Source: Beijerinckia sp. 28-YEA-48 (GTDB lineage Bacteria > Pseudomonadota > Alphaproteobacteria > Rhizobiales > Beijerinckiaceae). From it: a stretch of DNA of 64,000 bases. Within the stretch, counting starts at the first letter, position 1. The number at the start of each line of letters is the position of its first letter. The position numbers and the translations under genes are program-made. The notes under the pieces were generated by a model that was not told the DNA's origin, searched no databases, and worked only from the letters and a program-made list of their open reading frames with translations. This document shows, in pieces, positions 16,810-24,365 of this stretch. Location of the stretch: contig NZ_FNSI01000001.1 of the NCBI RefSeq assembly GCF_900104955.1, positions 2,018,001-2,082,000 of the forward strand, in the 5' to 3' direction.

Positions 16810-18513
16810 ATGATCATCGAACGCGACGTCGCCATTGCGATGGACGACGGCTTGGAACTGCGCGCCGACATTTATCGTCCAGACAATCCAGCCCGCGTGC
16901 CTGCCGTCATGACCGTGGGTCCCTACGGCAAAGGCGTCAGATATCAGGATCACTACAAGCACAGTTGGGACTGGATGATTCAGGCCCACCCAGGCTTGCT
17001 GACTGGCTCAAATCATCAATGGCTGACATGGGAAACAGTCGACCCGGAGATTTGGGTCGCGTGGGGCTACGCGGTCGTGCGCGTCGATTCACGAGGTACA
17101 GGCCGTTCCCCCGGTTTTCTCGATATTCTGTCGAAGCGTGAAACGCTCGATTATTACCATGCGATCGAGTGGGCTGGGACGCGCGACTGGTGCAACGGCA
17201 AGGTCGGCCTCAACGGCATCTCCTATTATGCGATCAATCAATGGCATGTTGCGGCTCTGCAACCGCCGCATCTTGCCGCCATGATTCCATGGGAAGGCGC
17301 GGCGGATTGCTATCGCGACTTCTTTCGGCACGGCGGCATTCTCTCCAACAAATTCCTGGAGACGTGGTATCCGCGCCAAATTCTCTCCGTACAGCACGGC
17401 AATGGCGCCGGACCGCACGATCCGTGGTTGGATGAATCCGCCACAGGCCCGGAAAACCTCTCGGAAAAGGAGCGCGAAGCCAATCGCCTGGCCACGCTCG
17501 CCAACGTCAGCGCGCGCGAGATGGACGATCGCTGGTATCAAGAGCGGTCGCCTGACTGGTCAAAGGTGATCACGCCTTTCCTCAGCGCCGCCAACTGGGC
17601 CGGCTATGGTCTCCATCCGCGCGGTAATTTTTCGGCATTCACGCTCGCCGCCTCGAAGCAGAAATGGCTTGAAGGACACCCTGGCCGTCATGAGGAATGG
17701 TTCTATCTCGACTATGGGCTGCAATTGCAAAAGCGGTTCTTCGATTATTTCCTCAAGGGTGAAGAAAACGGCTGGAATAGTGAGCCGCGCGTATGGCTCA
17801 ATCTGCGCCGGCCGCTCACGGATGACGTGGAGCTGCGCAAGGAGAACGAATGGCCGCTGTCGGGAACACAATGGACGAGGCTTTTCCTCGACGCCAACAG
17901 TGGCTCGCTGAGCTGGAATGCCTCATCCCGAGACGGAACGAAGAAATTCATCGCGGCCCATGAAAGCACACTCTGGCTGTCGCCGCCGTTGGACCAGGAG
18001 ACAGAGATAACTGGGCCGTTGTCTCTGAAACTGTTCATCTCCTCATCGACATCGGATGCCGACTTTTTCGTCACGCTTCAAGCTTTCTCCGCTGATGGAC
18101 GCGAGGTCGAATTTCAAGGGACCGTCGATCCACACACACCATTGGCGCAAGGCTGGTTGCGTGCCTCCCATCGAAAACTCTGTGCCGAGCGCTCCCTGCC
18201 CTATCAGCCCTATCATACGCATGATGAAAAGCAGCCTCTGGTTCCCGGTGACCTCTACGAGATCAACGTCGAAATCTGGCCAACTTGTATCGTGTTACCG
18301 GCTGGATATCGCCTTGCCCTCGACATCCGCGGCAAAGATTTCATGCGCCCTTCGCCTAGCGGAGATCCGCTGCGCAGCGGCTCGGGCCCCTGGCTTCACG
18401 ACGATGCGCTTGATCGGCCGATCAGCATTTTCGGCGGAGATGTGACTATCCATACGGGACCGGACAGGCCGTCCCATCTGCTCCTGCCGATCATTCCCAA
18501 GCGCGAGACCTGA
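16810..18513 (+). CDS. CocE/NonD-family hydrolase (S15 peptidase-like)
   Basis: A 567-residue alpha/beta hydrolase with a C-terminal jelly-roll, related to cocaine esterase and X-Pro dipeptidyl peptidases. DSRGTGRSPG near residue 95 precedes the nucleophile elbow GLNGISYYAINQW near residue 140, with Ser in GIS. Where CocE carries its catalytic Asp after a WYD-like motif, this subfamily has ANWAGYGLHPRGN, so the acid residue must be elsewhere or differ. The C-terminal beta domain (TEITGPLSLKLFISSSTSDA) is complete. It is probably co-transcribed with the Bug receptor and controlled by the divergent LysR, which suggests uptake and hydrolysis of an ester or amide. Confidence 0.88.
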   Translation: MIIERDVAIAMDDGLELRADIYRPDNPARVPAVMTVGPYGKGVRYQDHYKHSWDWMIQAHPGLLTGSNHQWLTWETVDPEIWVAWGYAVVRVDSRGTGRSPGFLDILSKRETLDYYHAIEWAGTRDWCNGKVGLNGISYYAINQWHVAALQPPHLAAMIPWEGAADCYRDFFRHGGILSNKFLETWYPRQILSVQHGNGAGPHDPWLDESATGPENLSEKEREANRLATLANVSAREMDDRWYQERSPDWSKVITPFLSAANWAGYGLHPRGNFSAFTLAASKQKWLEGHPGRHEEWFYLDYGLQLQKRFFDYFLKGEENGWNSEPRVWLNLRRPLTDDVELRKENEWPLSGTQWTRLFLDANSGSLSWNASSRDGTKKFIAAHESTLWLSPPLDQETEITGPLSLKLFISSSTSDADFFVTLQAFSADGREVEFQGTVDPHTPLAQGWLRASHRKLCAERSLPYQPYHTHDEKQPLVPGDLYEINVEIWPTCIVLPAGYRLALDIRGKDFMRPSPSGDPLRSGSGPWLHDDALDRPISIFGGDVTIHTGPDRPSHLLLPIIPKRET

Positions 18514-18525
18514 TGAGAGGATACG

Positions 18526-18553
18526 CCAACGCCAGGGCTTAGCCTGGCGTTGG
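18526..18553. terminator. Perfect hairpin between the CocE-type gene and the Tat-like gene
   Basis: CCAACGCCAGG at 18526-18536 and CCTGGCGTTGG at 18543-18553 form an 11-bp stem with the loop GCTTAG, 12 bases after the hydrolase stop and just before the convergent gene ends. There is no long T-run, so it may be a weak or protein-assisted terminator serving both genes. Confidence 0.55.
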
Positions 18554-18566
18554 ATCGATCACAGCC

Positions 18567-19022
18567 TCAATATTCAGAAATATCCGGATTGCTGTCGAAG
18601 AAGCTGCGCTTCATCTTTTCCATCCGCTTCTGCTGCATGGCGCGTTCGACCAGCAGTTCGTAATTGCGCTCCCATTGCAGGCGCAGTTTAGCTTGCAGCG
18701 AAAAGCTCTTCATCGCCGCGATGTCGGGATCAAGTGTGCGGCTGCGCTTGGCATCGATGCGCATATCCTGCTCTTTCCAGTCCGGCACGCCCATGTCCAT
18801 GATCGCATCCCAAAGGCTGCGCTGGGGCGCCGACACATGGGACGAAGCGATGCCGGTATAGATCGTGTCGGAATAGGTAGACATGCCGGCAGCCTGCATC
18901 GCGGCCGCCTGCATTTTGGCGGCTTCCTCGATGACGCTCTTGGCGGCTTCCTTGGCAGCGAACGGCGACGCGGCGGCGGCGGCAAAGAAGCCACGCCGAT
19001 TCAGATTGATTTTCATGGTCAT
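18567..19022 (-). CDS. Small protein with twin-arginine-like N-terminus, unknown function
   Basis: A 151-residue protein beginning MTMKINLNRRGFFAAAAASP, which has the RRGFF core and Ala-rich stretch of a twin-arginine signal, but with a short and weakly hydrophobic h-region. The rest is strongly helical and charged: an Ala/Glu/Lys/Met-rich segment to residue 50, then a conserved-looking STYSDTIYTGIASSHVSAPQ, and an Arg/Lys/Met-rich end with ERAMQQKRMEKMKRSF. I recognise no family. GGGGAT lies 8 bases before the ATG at 19022; an in-frame extension to 19079 lacks a site. It is convergent with the hydrolase gene and divergent from the dioxygenase gene. Confidence 0.6.
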   Translation of the reverse strand: MTMKINLNRRGFFAAAAASPFAAKEAAKSVIEEAAKMQAAAMQAAGMSTYSDTIYTGIASSHVSAPQRSLWDAIMDMGVPDWKEQDMRIDAKRSRTLDPDIAAMKSFSLQAKLRLQWERNYELLVERAMQQKRMEKMKRSFFDSNPDISEY

Positions 19023-19155
19023 CAACAAATCCCCACGGTCACGAGCATCCAGCCGCAATGGCGGCGGACGGTTTCGCACCCCGGGGGACGGTTCGCCTCG
19101 AAGGCTGTCGATTCCCGCCCCGGAACGACTGGGCTATATTTAGGTCTGCGCCGCT

Positions 19156-19193
19156 GAATGGCAAGTGAATGGCAAGTGAATGGCAAGTGAATG
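19156..19193. repeat. Tandem repeat GAATGGCAAGT, three and a half copies
   Basis: Three exact 11-bp units start at 19156, 19167 and 19178, and a partial GAATG follows at 19189. They lie in the divergent gap between the Tat-like gene and the dioxygenase gene, just upstream of the promoter-like TTGAGG/TATATT pair. The 11-bp period puts each copy on nearly the same face of the helix. Confidence 0.85.
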
Positions 19194-19216
19194 TGGCTGA
19201 TGCTTTTAGGGCGCGC

Positions 19217-19244
19217 TTGAGGGAATGCCTGGGAGCGCTATATT
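19217..19244 (+). promoter_or_regulatory. Candidate sigma-70 promoter of the TauD-like gene
   Basis: TTGAGG at 19217-19222 and TATATT at 19239-19244 are 16 bp apart, 40 bp before the GTG start. This is the best promoter match in the gap. Confidence 0.5.
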
Positions 19245-19283
19245 CGCGCCCTAAGAAAAGACAGGAAACGCCAGGAGCCCGCC

Positions 19284-20171
19284 GTGACTCTCTCCGTTCA
19301 CCGCCTCTCAGCCCATATCGGCGCTGAAATCCGTGGCCTCGACCTCTCCGCTCCGCTCGCTCCCGAGACAGTGGCGCAACTGCGCCGGGCCTGGTTCGAC
19401 CACATCGTCCTCCACTATCGCGGCCAAACCCTCGACCCGGAGCAGCAACGCACCTTTGTCTCCCTGTGGGGTGAAATCGGCGGTCGCGCCAACCGCCTGC
19501 CCGCCAAGAACCCACGGCAGCAGAATGGCCCCGACTACAACGCGGCGGCGATGCTGGTGTCCAACATTCGCGAGAACGGCAAACCGATCGGCGTCCTGCC
19601 CGATGGCGAACTGTGGTTTCACCACGACATGTGCTACGCGGCCGAGCCGAACCGGGCGAGCTTTCTCTATGCGATCAAAGTGCCAAGCGAAGGCGGCAAC
19701 ACCAAGTTCGCCAATATGTATCAGGCTTATGACAACCTGCCGCAACGCTTGAAGGACAGGATCGAAGGCCGCACCGTTCTCCAAGCCTTCGATGAAGTCC
19801 AGGACTCCCGCCTCGATCTGAGTTCGATAGATATCGCCGATATAAAACACTGGCATCAGCCTATGGTTCTGCGACATCCGGAGACCGGTCGCCGCGCGCT
19901 TTATGTCAATCGCTTGATGAGCCATCGGGTGCAGGGACTGACCGATGCCGAAAGCGATGCGCTGCTGGAAGAGCTCTACAGCTTCACCGAAGATCCGTCG
20001 CTGATCTACGAACACGTCTGGAAACAAGGCGATCTTTTAATGTGGGACAATCTCTGCTCGATCCATGCGCGCACGGATTTCCCCAAAGATCAGCATCGCC
20101 TGATGCGCCGCATGACCATCGCCGGCAGCACCGTCATCCCCGCCTGGCAGGATCGATCCGCGGCCGAATAG
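19284..20171 (+). CDS. TauD/TfdA-family Fe(II)/2-oxoglutarate dioxygenase
   Basis: A 295-residue non-heme iron dioxygenase. The metal-binding HxD is His113-x-Asp115 in WFHHDMCYAAE; the distal His is in DNLCSIHARTDF near residue 265, and the 2-oxoglutarate-binding Arg lies in RLMRRMTI. N-terminal AHIGAEIRGLDLSAPL is typical of the TauD/TfdA group. The GTG at 19284 has a good site (CAGGAG) upstream and gives the standard N-terminus. It appears monocistronic. Family members attack taurine, alkylsulfates, chlorophenoxyacetates and similar compounds; the substrate here cannot be inferred from its neighbours. Confidence 0.9.
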   Translation: MTLSVHRLSAHIGAEIRGLDLSAPLAPETVAQLRRAWFDHIVLHYRGQTLDPEQQRTFVSLWGEIGGRANRLPAKNPRQQNGPDYNAAAMLVSNIRENGKPIGVLPDGELWFHHDMCYAAEPNRASFLYAIKVPSEGGNTKFANMYQAYDNLPQRLKDRIEGRTVLQAFDEVQDSRLDLSSIDIADIKHWHQPMVLRHPETGRRALYVNRLMSHRVQGLTDAESDALLEELYSFTEDPSLIYEHVWKQGDLLMWDNLCSIHARTDFPKDQHRLMRRMTIAGSTVIPAWQDRSAAE

Positions 20172-20181
20172 CGCGCATGGG

Positions 20182-20209
20182 TTGCATGCGCCGCAGCCCG
20201 CTCTAATAT
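20182..20209 (+). promoter_or_regulatory. Candidate promoter of dps
   Basis: TTGCAT at 20182-20187 and TAATAT at 20204-20209 are 16 bp apart and lie about 90 bp upstream of the dps start. Confidence 0.4.
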
Positions 20210-20296
20210 CTTTGCACGCAGCTGGCCGAGAACCCTGCAAGGAACCCGGCGCCTGCCAAGGCATTAACCACATGTTTCACAAGACGGGGTGAGCTC

Positions 20297-20776
20297 ATGA
20301 GTACCAACAACATCGTTACGGACATCAAGAGTAACGTTCGCAATCAGATGATCGAGCTCCTCAACGCCAGGCTCGCCGACGCGATCGATCTCAAGCTTGC
20401 GGTCAAGCAGGCGCATTGGAACGTCAAGGGCGAGAATTTCATCGGCCTGCACGAACTGTTCGACCAGATCGCCACTCGCGTCGACGACCATGTCGACACG
20501 ATCGCCGAACGCGCCGTACAGCTCGGCGGCATGGCGCTCGGCACGACGCAGGTGGTGGCCGAAGCAACCAACCTCGCGGCCTATCCGGTCAAGGCTGTCG
20601 CCTCGGCCGACCATGTCAAAGCTTTGAGCGAGCGGCTCTCGGCCTTTGGCGCTTCGGTCCGCAAGGCCATCGACGATGCGGACGAGGCGGGCGATGCCGA
20701 CACAGCCGATATTTTCACGGGCATTTCACGCGCGGTCGATAAAGACCTTTGGTTCGTCGCCGCCCATAAGGGGTGA
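20297..20776 (+). CDS. dps: Dps ferritin-like DNA-protection protein
   Basis: A 159-residue miniferritin that oxidises Fe(II) with peroxide and stores the iron in a 12-subunit shell, protecting DNA. The ferroxidase ligands His40, His52, Asp56, Asp67 and Glu71 have exactly the spacing of E. coli Dps His51/His63/Asp67/Asp78/Glu82. The N-terminus has only one Lys/Arg-poor segment, so DNA binding through an N-terminal tail is less certain. GGGGTGAG precedes the ATG. The gene is monocistronic and ends in a strong bidirectional terminator. Confidence 0.95.
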   Translation: MSTNNIVTDIKSNVRNQMIELLNARLADAIDLKLAVKQAHWNVKGENFIGLHELFDQIATRVDDHVDTIAERAVQLGGMALGTTQVVAEATNLAAYPVKAVASADHVKALSERLSAFGASVRKAIDDADEAGDADTADIFTGISRAVDKDLWFVAAHKG

Positions 20777-20791
20777 GTGACTGCCTGAGAT

Positions 20792-20828
20792 AAAATAAGG
20801 GCGGCCCGCAAGGAGCCGCCCTTATTTT
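20792..20828. terminator. Bidirectional rho-independent terminator after dps
   Basis: AAAATAAGGGCGGC at 20792-20805 and GCCGCCCTTATTTT at 20815-20828 form a perfect 14-bp stem with a 9-base loop. The A/T ends give a U-run on both strands, serving dps and the convergent gene. Confidence 0.92.
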
Positions 20829-20850
20829 GTGCCCGTGAAGTGGCGCCGCT

Positions 20851-21807
20851 TTAACGCTGCACGTTGGCCAACAGCGATGGCAATGGCGCATAGGCCGACA
20901 GACCCGTCGGCAGGATCGGCGCGGCGCCGATGATGACGGCCGGCAGTTCGATCGGCCGCGTATAGGTGCCGAGCGCCACGTGCATCGGGCGGCGTGGCGG
21001 TGTCGGAACATCGGCCACTTGCACACTGGCCATCTGCACGTTTTGCAGTTCGCCGGCGGCGTCAGGCGCAGCAGCATCTGCAAGCATTTCGTCCGGCACC
21101 TGCAGGCCCGTCGGGCGACGCGGCGGCAGCGGCACGTCATCCACCGGCTTGACCGAAGCCACCTGCACCTGCGGCCATTGCTGCTGCTGCTGCGCAGCTG
21201 TCGCCGAAGGCTGCTGCTCGGAACCAAAGAGCGACGCGACGCTCTGCACCAGACCCGACAATGGATTGACGCCCTGCCCCGCCGCAGCGCTCTGTTGCGG
21301 GGCTGGCTGTACGTTCGACGCGACGGCCACGGGCTGGACTTGCGGCTGCGTCCGGCGGGCGATCTGCACGTCCGGACCCTTGCGGCAATCGCGAACGCCG
21401 AGGTCGATCAATTCGCCGCCGCTCAGATTGCGATAGTTGCGGGTGAGATAGCCCAGACGCTCACGCACCGGCTGCGGATAGGCATTGAACAGTTCGGCGG
21501 TGATGCCCTGGTCGATTTCCTTGGTGTTCTGATTATAGGCGGTGTGGAACTTGAGAACGCTCCACGGATAGACGCAGACATTCGGCAGGCTCAACGCCAA
21601 TGTGCACGCAGACCTGCATTCGAGCAGCCGCACTTCACGACCCTCGGCCCGATAGACGGCCGTCTGCGCACGATAGTCCGACACCAATCCGCCGACGTCT
21701 TTGACGACGACGACCGGTGCTGGCGCCGGAGGCGGAAGCAAGTAACCCAAACGCAACCCTCGTAAACGATCGGAATATCTAGGCGGATCGGAGCGCCACC
21801 CCATCAT
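20851..21807 (-). CDS. Clp/crotonase-like periplasmic-type protein with Pro/Gln-rich tail
   Basis: A 318-residue protein. The first 150 residues resemble COG3904-type proteins with a degenerate Clp/crotonase fold: GGLVSDYRAQTAVYRAEG, the nucleophile-like CRSACTLALSLPNVCV near residue 65, and a Cys near residue 145. The rest is low complexity, rich in Gln, Pro and Ala, with two internal repeats ending VDDVPLPPRRP and VADVPTPPRRP. Relatives are usually secreted, yet no signal peptide is visible from the available ATG pair at 21807 and no Shine-Dalgarno precedes it. The N-terminus may therefore be wrong or lost. Function unknown. Confidence 0.65.
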   Translation of the reverse strand: MMGWRSDPPRYSDRLRGLRLGYLLPPPAPAPVVVVKDVGGLVSDYRAQTAVYRAEGREVRLLECRSACTLALSLPNVCVYPWSVLKFHTAYNQNTKEIDQGITAELFNAYPQPVRERLGYLTRNYRNLSGGELIDLGVRDCRKGPDVQIARRTQPQVQPVAVASNVQPAPQQSAAAGQGVNPLSGLVQSVASLFGSEQQPSATAAQQQQQWPQVQVASVKPVDDVPLPPRRPTGLQVPDEMLADAAAPDAAGELQNVQMASVQVADVPTPPRRPMHVALGTYTRPIELPAVIIGAAPILPTGLSAYAPLPSLLANVQR

Positions 21808-22340
21808 TTCAGCCGCTTATGGTTAAGCAACCCCTAACACCGGTCGCCTGTAAAAGCGGCGATTTTGCGCCTGACGGGCATGGCGGCTTGTTGAGCCCCT
21901 CGCCCTTTCCGGCCTGAAACCCTTCAAAACAAGGCGCTTGGCAAAGTCGCGTTTCAGTTGAGGCGCGATGGAAAAGCACCCTTGCATGGGGTTGTTCCTC
22001 AGAATCTCGTGGCACCCCCTCCCCGACGCGCTCCTGCGGGCGCAGAAGTCGTAGCTTCGCGGCCGCTGCCGCGCCGCCTGCTGCAATGTTCCTGTCCCTC
22101 GATCCAAGGGCCGTTCTCCTCTCTCAGGACCGCGGCACCCGCCGCGTTCAAATCGGGCCCAAAATACGAAGGGAGGGCGGCGGAATTTTGTTCTCTGTTT
22201 GTTCGATTTTAATTTCCGCTCGGCAAGCTTCCGCTGAGTTCGAATTTCCAGCCCTGGAACCGACCTTCGAAATCGCGATCTCCGGCCGTGCGCGCGCTTC
22301 TCTCATTTCTCAAAAACTTCGAGCGCCCGTTGCTTGCCAA
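21808..22340. other. 533-bp region without a supported gene
   Basis: Short open frames on both strands here have no binding site and no family-like protein, and none continues into a neighbour. The sequence is GC rich with several small inverted segments, for example around GCGCTCCTGCGGGCGC near 22030. I searched by eye for tRNA, tmRNA, SRP RNA and RNase P signatures and saw none. It may hold the promoter of the gene that ends at 20851 on the minus strand, or decayed sequence. Confidence 0.5.
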
Positions 22341-22634
22341 TCACGCGTTCTTTTCGAGATAGCTGGCGATCTTGTTTTTGATATCGGCGATCGGCCCATG
22401 GAGGTGGCCATTGCGTTCCAGGACATCGATCATCTGAAAGCGCGTAAATGGATTCTGTGAGTTGATGGCTTCACCCAAGCGACTGTAGTGGGAGCGAATG
22501 AGTTTTTCGCGCGTTTCAGAGAGAATAGCCCAATCAGCCTCATTCCACTGATCACGCTTGTATCTGCGCATGTTTTGCGAGGCGGCATTTTGCGCGGTTC
22601 GGCGGATGTAGGATGGCAAAGGATTGTCGTGCAT
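22341..22634 (-). CDS. Orphan 97-aa hydrophilic protein
   Basis: A small, charged, mostly helical protein beginning MHDNPLPSYIRRTAQNAAS and ending IADIKNKIASYLEKNA. GAGGG lies six bases before the ATG at 22634 and composition is protein-like (WNEADWAILSETREKLIRSH), which supports a real gene. Codon use is more AT rich than in its neighbours, hinting at recent acquisition. It is divergent from the MFS gene across a 248-bp gap with a perfect 12-bp palindrome. I recognise no domain and assign no function. Confidence 0.6.
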   Translation of the reverse strand: MHDNPLPSYIRRTAQNAASQNMRRYKRDQWNEADWAILSETREKLIRSHYSRLGEAINSQNPFTRFQMIDVLERNGHLHGPIADIKNKIASYLEKNA

Positions 22635-22700
22635 CGTCAGCCCTCACCCTATCGACGACGTGTCACATATCGAGCTTGCCCGCTCTGGTGAGGCTATCTC

Positions 22701-22740
22701 CGCAAATTTGCGAAGATAAATCCAGATCATCTGCGAAGAT
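22701..22740. promoter_or_regulatory. Palindrome and direct repeats between orphan and MFS genes
   Basis: CGCAAATTTGCG at 22701-22712 is a perfect 12-bp palindrome. TGCGAAGAT occurs at 22709-22717 and again at 22732-22740, 23 bp apart, about two helical turns. The layout suggests an operator in the divergent promoter region. Confidence 0.4.
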
Positions 22741-22882
22741 TTGAAGGGCTGCGCGCATGAATTTCCGCAAGAATTTCGTTTTTCTCGTCTTATCAATGGA
22801 TTGATTGACAAATCGGGATTAAGCGCTTGCGCAGCCCGATAGGCCTGCCCACGTCGCGAGATTGAGAAGCATTCCTTACGCC

Positions 22883-24028
22883 ATGGCCACCTTCGCCAAC
22901 CGCAATATCAACCGGCTCAACCTGCATAGCGGGCTGGTACAGCTTTCGTTCCAGATCGGCGGCGCCTTCACCGGGGCCTTCTTCCTGAAGAACGGCCTCG
23001 GCCTGCCGCATGTATTCCTGGTGCTCGGCGCCGTGCTCGCCCTGCGCTTCGTGCTACGGCCGATCCTGCTGGCGGTCAGCCCGGCGATCGGGCTGAAATT
23101 CACGCTGGTGATCGGCACGGCTCTGGTCGCCATGCAATATCTGGCCTTGGCTGAGGTGCGCGGGCTCGATGTGGCGCTGGCGCTCTACATCCTGATTTCG
23201 GGCATCGGCAATGTGTTCTACTGGACCGCCTATCACGCGGTCTTTGCGACCCTGGGCGATGCCCATGCACGCGGACGGCAAGTTGCCTTTCGGCAAATTC
23301 TGAGTGCCGTCGCCAGCATCGTTGGTCCGCTGGCTGGCGGCTTGATGCTGACCTTGATCGGCCCGTGGGCGGCCTTCGGCACGGCGGCCTTGGCGGCCAC
23401 TGTTTCCATCCTGCCGCTGCTCTCCATCAGCAACGATCCCGTGGCGCGCATCGCGCCGCCTGGTGCTTATGCCGCCGCGCGCAAGGGCACCGTGATCTTT
23501 CTCGTCGACGGCTGGATCATCTCCGCCGCCAATACGGCCTGGGCCCTGGTGATCTTCCTGGCGCTTGGCCAAGTCTACGATGTCTATGGCTCCGTGCTCG
23601 CCTTCGCCGCGCTCGCAGGGGCTGCCGGCGGCTTCGTGCTCGGCCGTTTCATCGACGCCGGCAATGGCCGTAAGGCGGCGGCCCTCTTTGGCATCGTCAC
23701 CAGCATCGTGTTCTTGGCGCAGGCGCTGGCCGGTTTCGATCCGCTGCGCGTGGTCATCGTCGCCGTTCTGGGCGCGGCCTTGGGAGGCCTCTACATTCCC
23801 GCGATGATGACGGCGATCTATAACGACGCCAAACAGGCGCCCTGCCCGCTGCGCTATCAGATCGCCGCTGAAGGCGGCTGGGATGTCGGCGGCATTTCCG
23901 CGAATGTCGCTGCGGCAGCCTTGCTCTGGTCAGGCCTGCCGCTGCAAGCGGTGCTGCTGATCGCCATTCCCGCCGTCATCGTGCAGGCGTTGCTGCTGCG
24001 GGCTCGTTACGCGCGTGTCGCCTCTTGA
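22883..24028 (+). CDS. Major facilitator superfamily transporter
   Basis: A 381-residue polytopic membrane protein with about 11-12 hydrophobic helices and an MFS-like loop motif (GRFIDAGNGRKAAALFG) between the second-half helices. The first loop motif A is not obvious near the N-terminus, and the protein begins close to the first helix, so the N-terminus could extend upstream; however, the ATG at 22883 is the first one in frame and only a TTG at 22862 lies before it. Substrate unknown. The gene is followed 24 bp later by a small membrane protein gene. Confidence 0.8.
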   Translation: MATFANRNINRLNLHSGLVQLSFQIGGAFTGAFFLKNGLGLPHVFLVLGAVLALRFVLRPILLAVSPAIGLKFTLVIGTALVAMQYLALAEVRGLDVALALYILISGIGNVFYWTAYHAVFATLGDAHARGRQVAFRQILSAVASIVGPLAGGLMLTLIGPWAAFGTAALAATVSILPLLSISNDPVARIAPPGAYAAARKGTVIFLVDGWIISAANTAWALVIFLALGQVYDVYGSVLAFAALAGAAGGFVLGRFIDAGNGRKAAALFGIVTSIVFLAQALAGFDPLRVVIVAVLGAALGGLYIPAMMTAIYNDAKQAPCPLRYQIAAEGGWDVGGISANVAAAALLWSGLPLQAVLLIAIPAVIVQALLLRARYARVAS

Positions 24029-24052
24029 CGTTCGGTTGACGAACCAGATTGA

Positions 24053-24355
24053 ATGACGATGGGGCAAATTAAGGTAGAAACAGTGACCGCTCGTAACATC
24101 AAGGAAACGCGCCGTCGCGGGCTCTTCGGCGAACTGATCAAAGCACTTTTCATAACTTTCAACATCATCATGCTTATGTGGCTCATCGCCTACTGGATCA
24201 AGGTCGGCCCCATGATGTTTAATGGCGAATTTTCTACGGTTATCGTCACAGCAATTATGTTCACGTTTTGGGTCATAGGAGCCGGCATTCTTGGAGCACT
24301 TACTCTAGCAACGCGTGGTAAGAAAATCCCTATTGAGAATATCAGCGAAAGCTAA
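24053..24355 (+). CDS. Small membrane protein with two helices, unknown function
   Basis: A 100-residue protein with a basic N-terminal segment (NIKETRRRGLFGELIK) and two hydrophobic helices (LFITFNIIMLMWLIAYWI and VIVTAIMFTFWVIGAGILGAL), ending in a basic tail TRGKKIPIE. The arrangement suggests both termini in the cytoplasm. The reading frame is less GC biased than its neighbours, which may mark a transferred gene. It follows the MFS gene by 24 bp but has TTGAC motifs just upstream, so it may have its own promoter. The family is not recognised. Confidence 0.65.
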   Translation: MTMGQIKVETVTARNIKETRRRGLFGELIKALFITFNIIMLMWLIAYWIKVGPMMFNGEFSTVIVTAIMFTFWVIGAGILGALTLATRGKKIPIENISES

Positions 24356-24365
24356 GGCAGAACGA

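Noticed and set aside
19156..19193. Short direct repeats as a possible CRISPR array
   Set aside because: The units are 11 bp with no spacers and there are no cas genes.
22225..22260. GAGTTCGAATTTCC resembling a tRNA T-arm
   Set aside because: The stem pairs poorly and no acceptor, D or anticodon arms can be folded around it on either strand.
22086..22460. Plus-strand frame of 124 codons in the gap before the orphan gene
   Set aside because: No binding site, no family-like composition, and it overlaps the better-supported minus-strand gene at 22341-22634.
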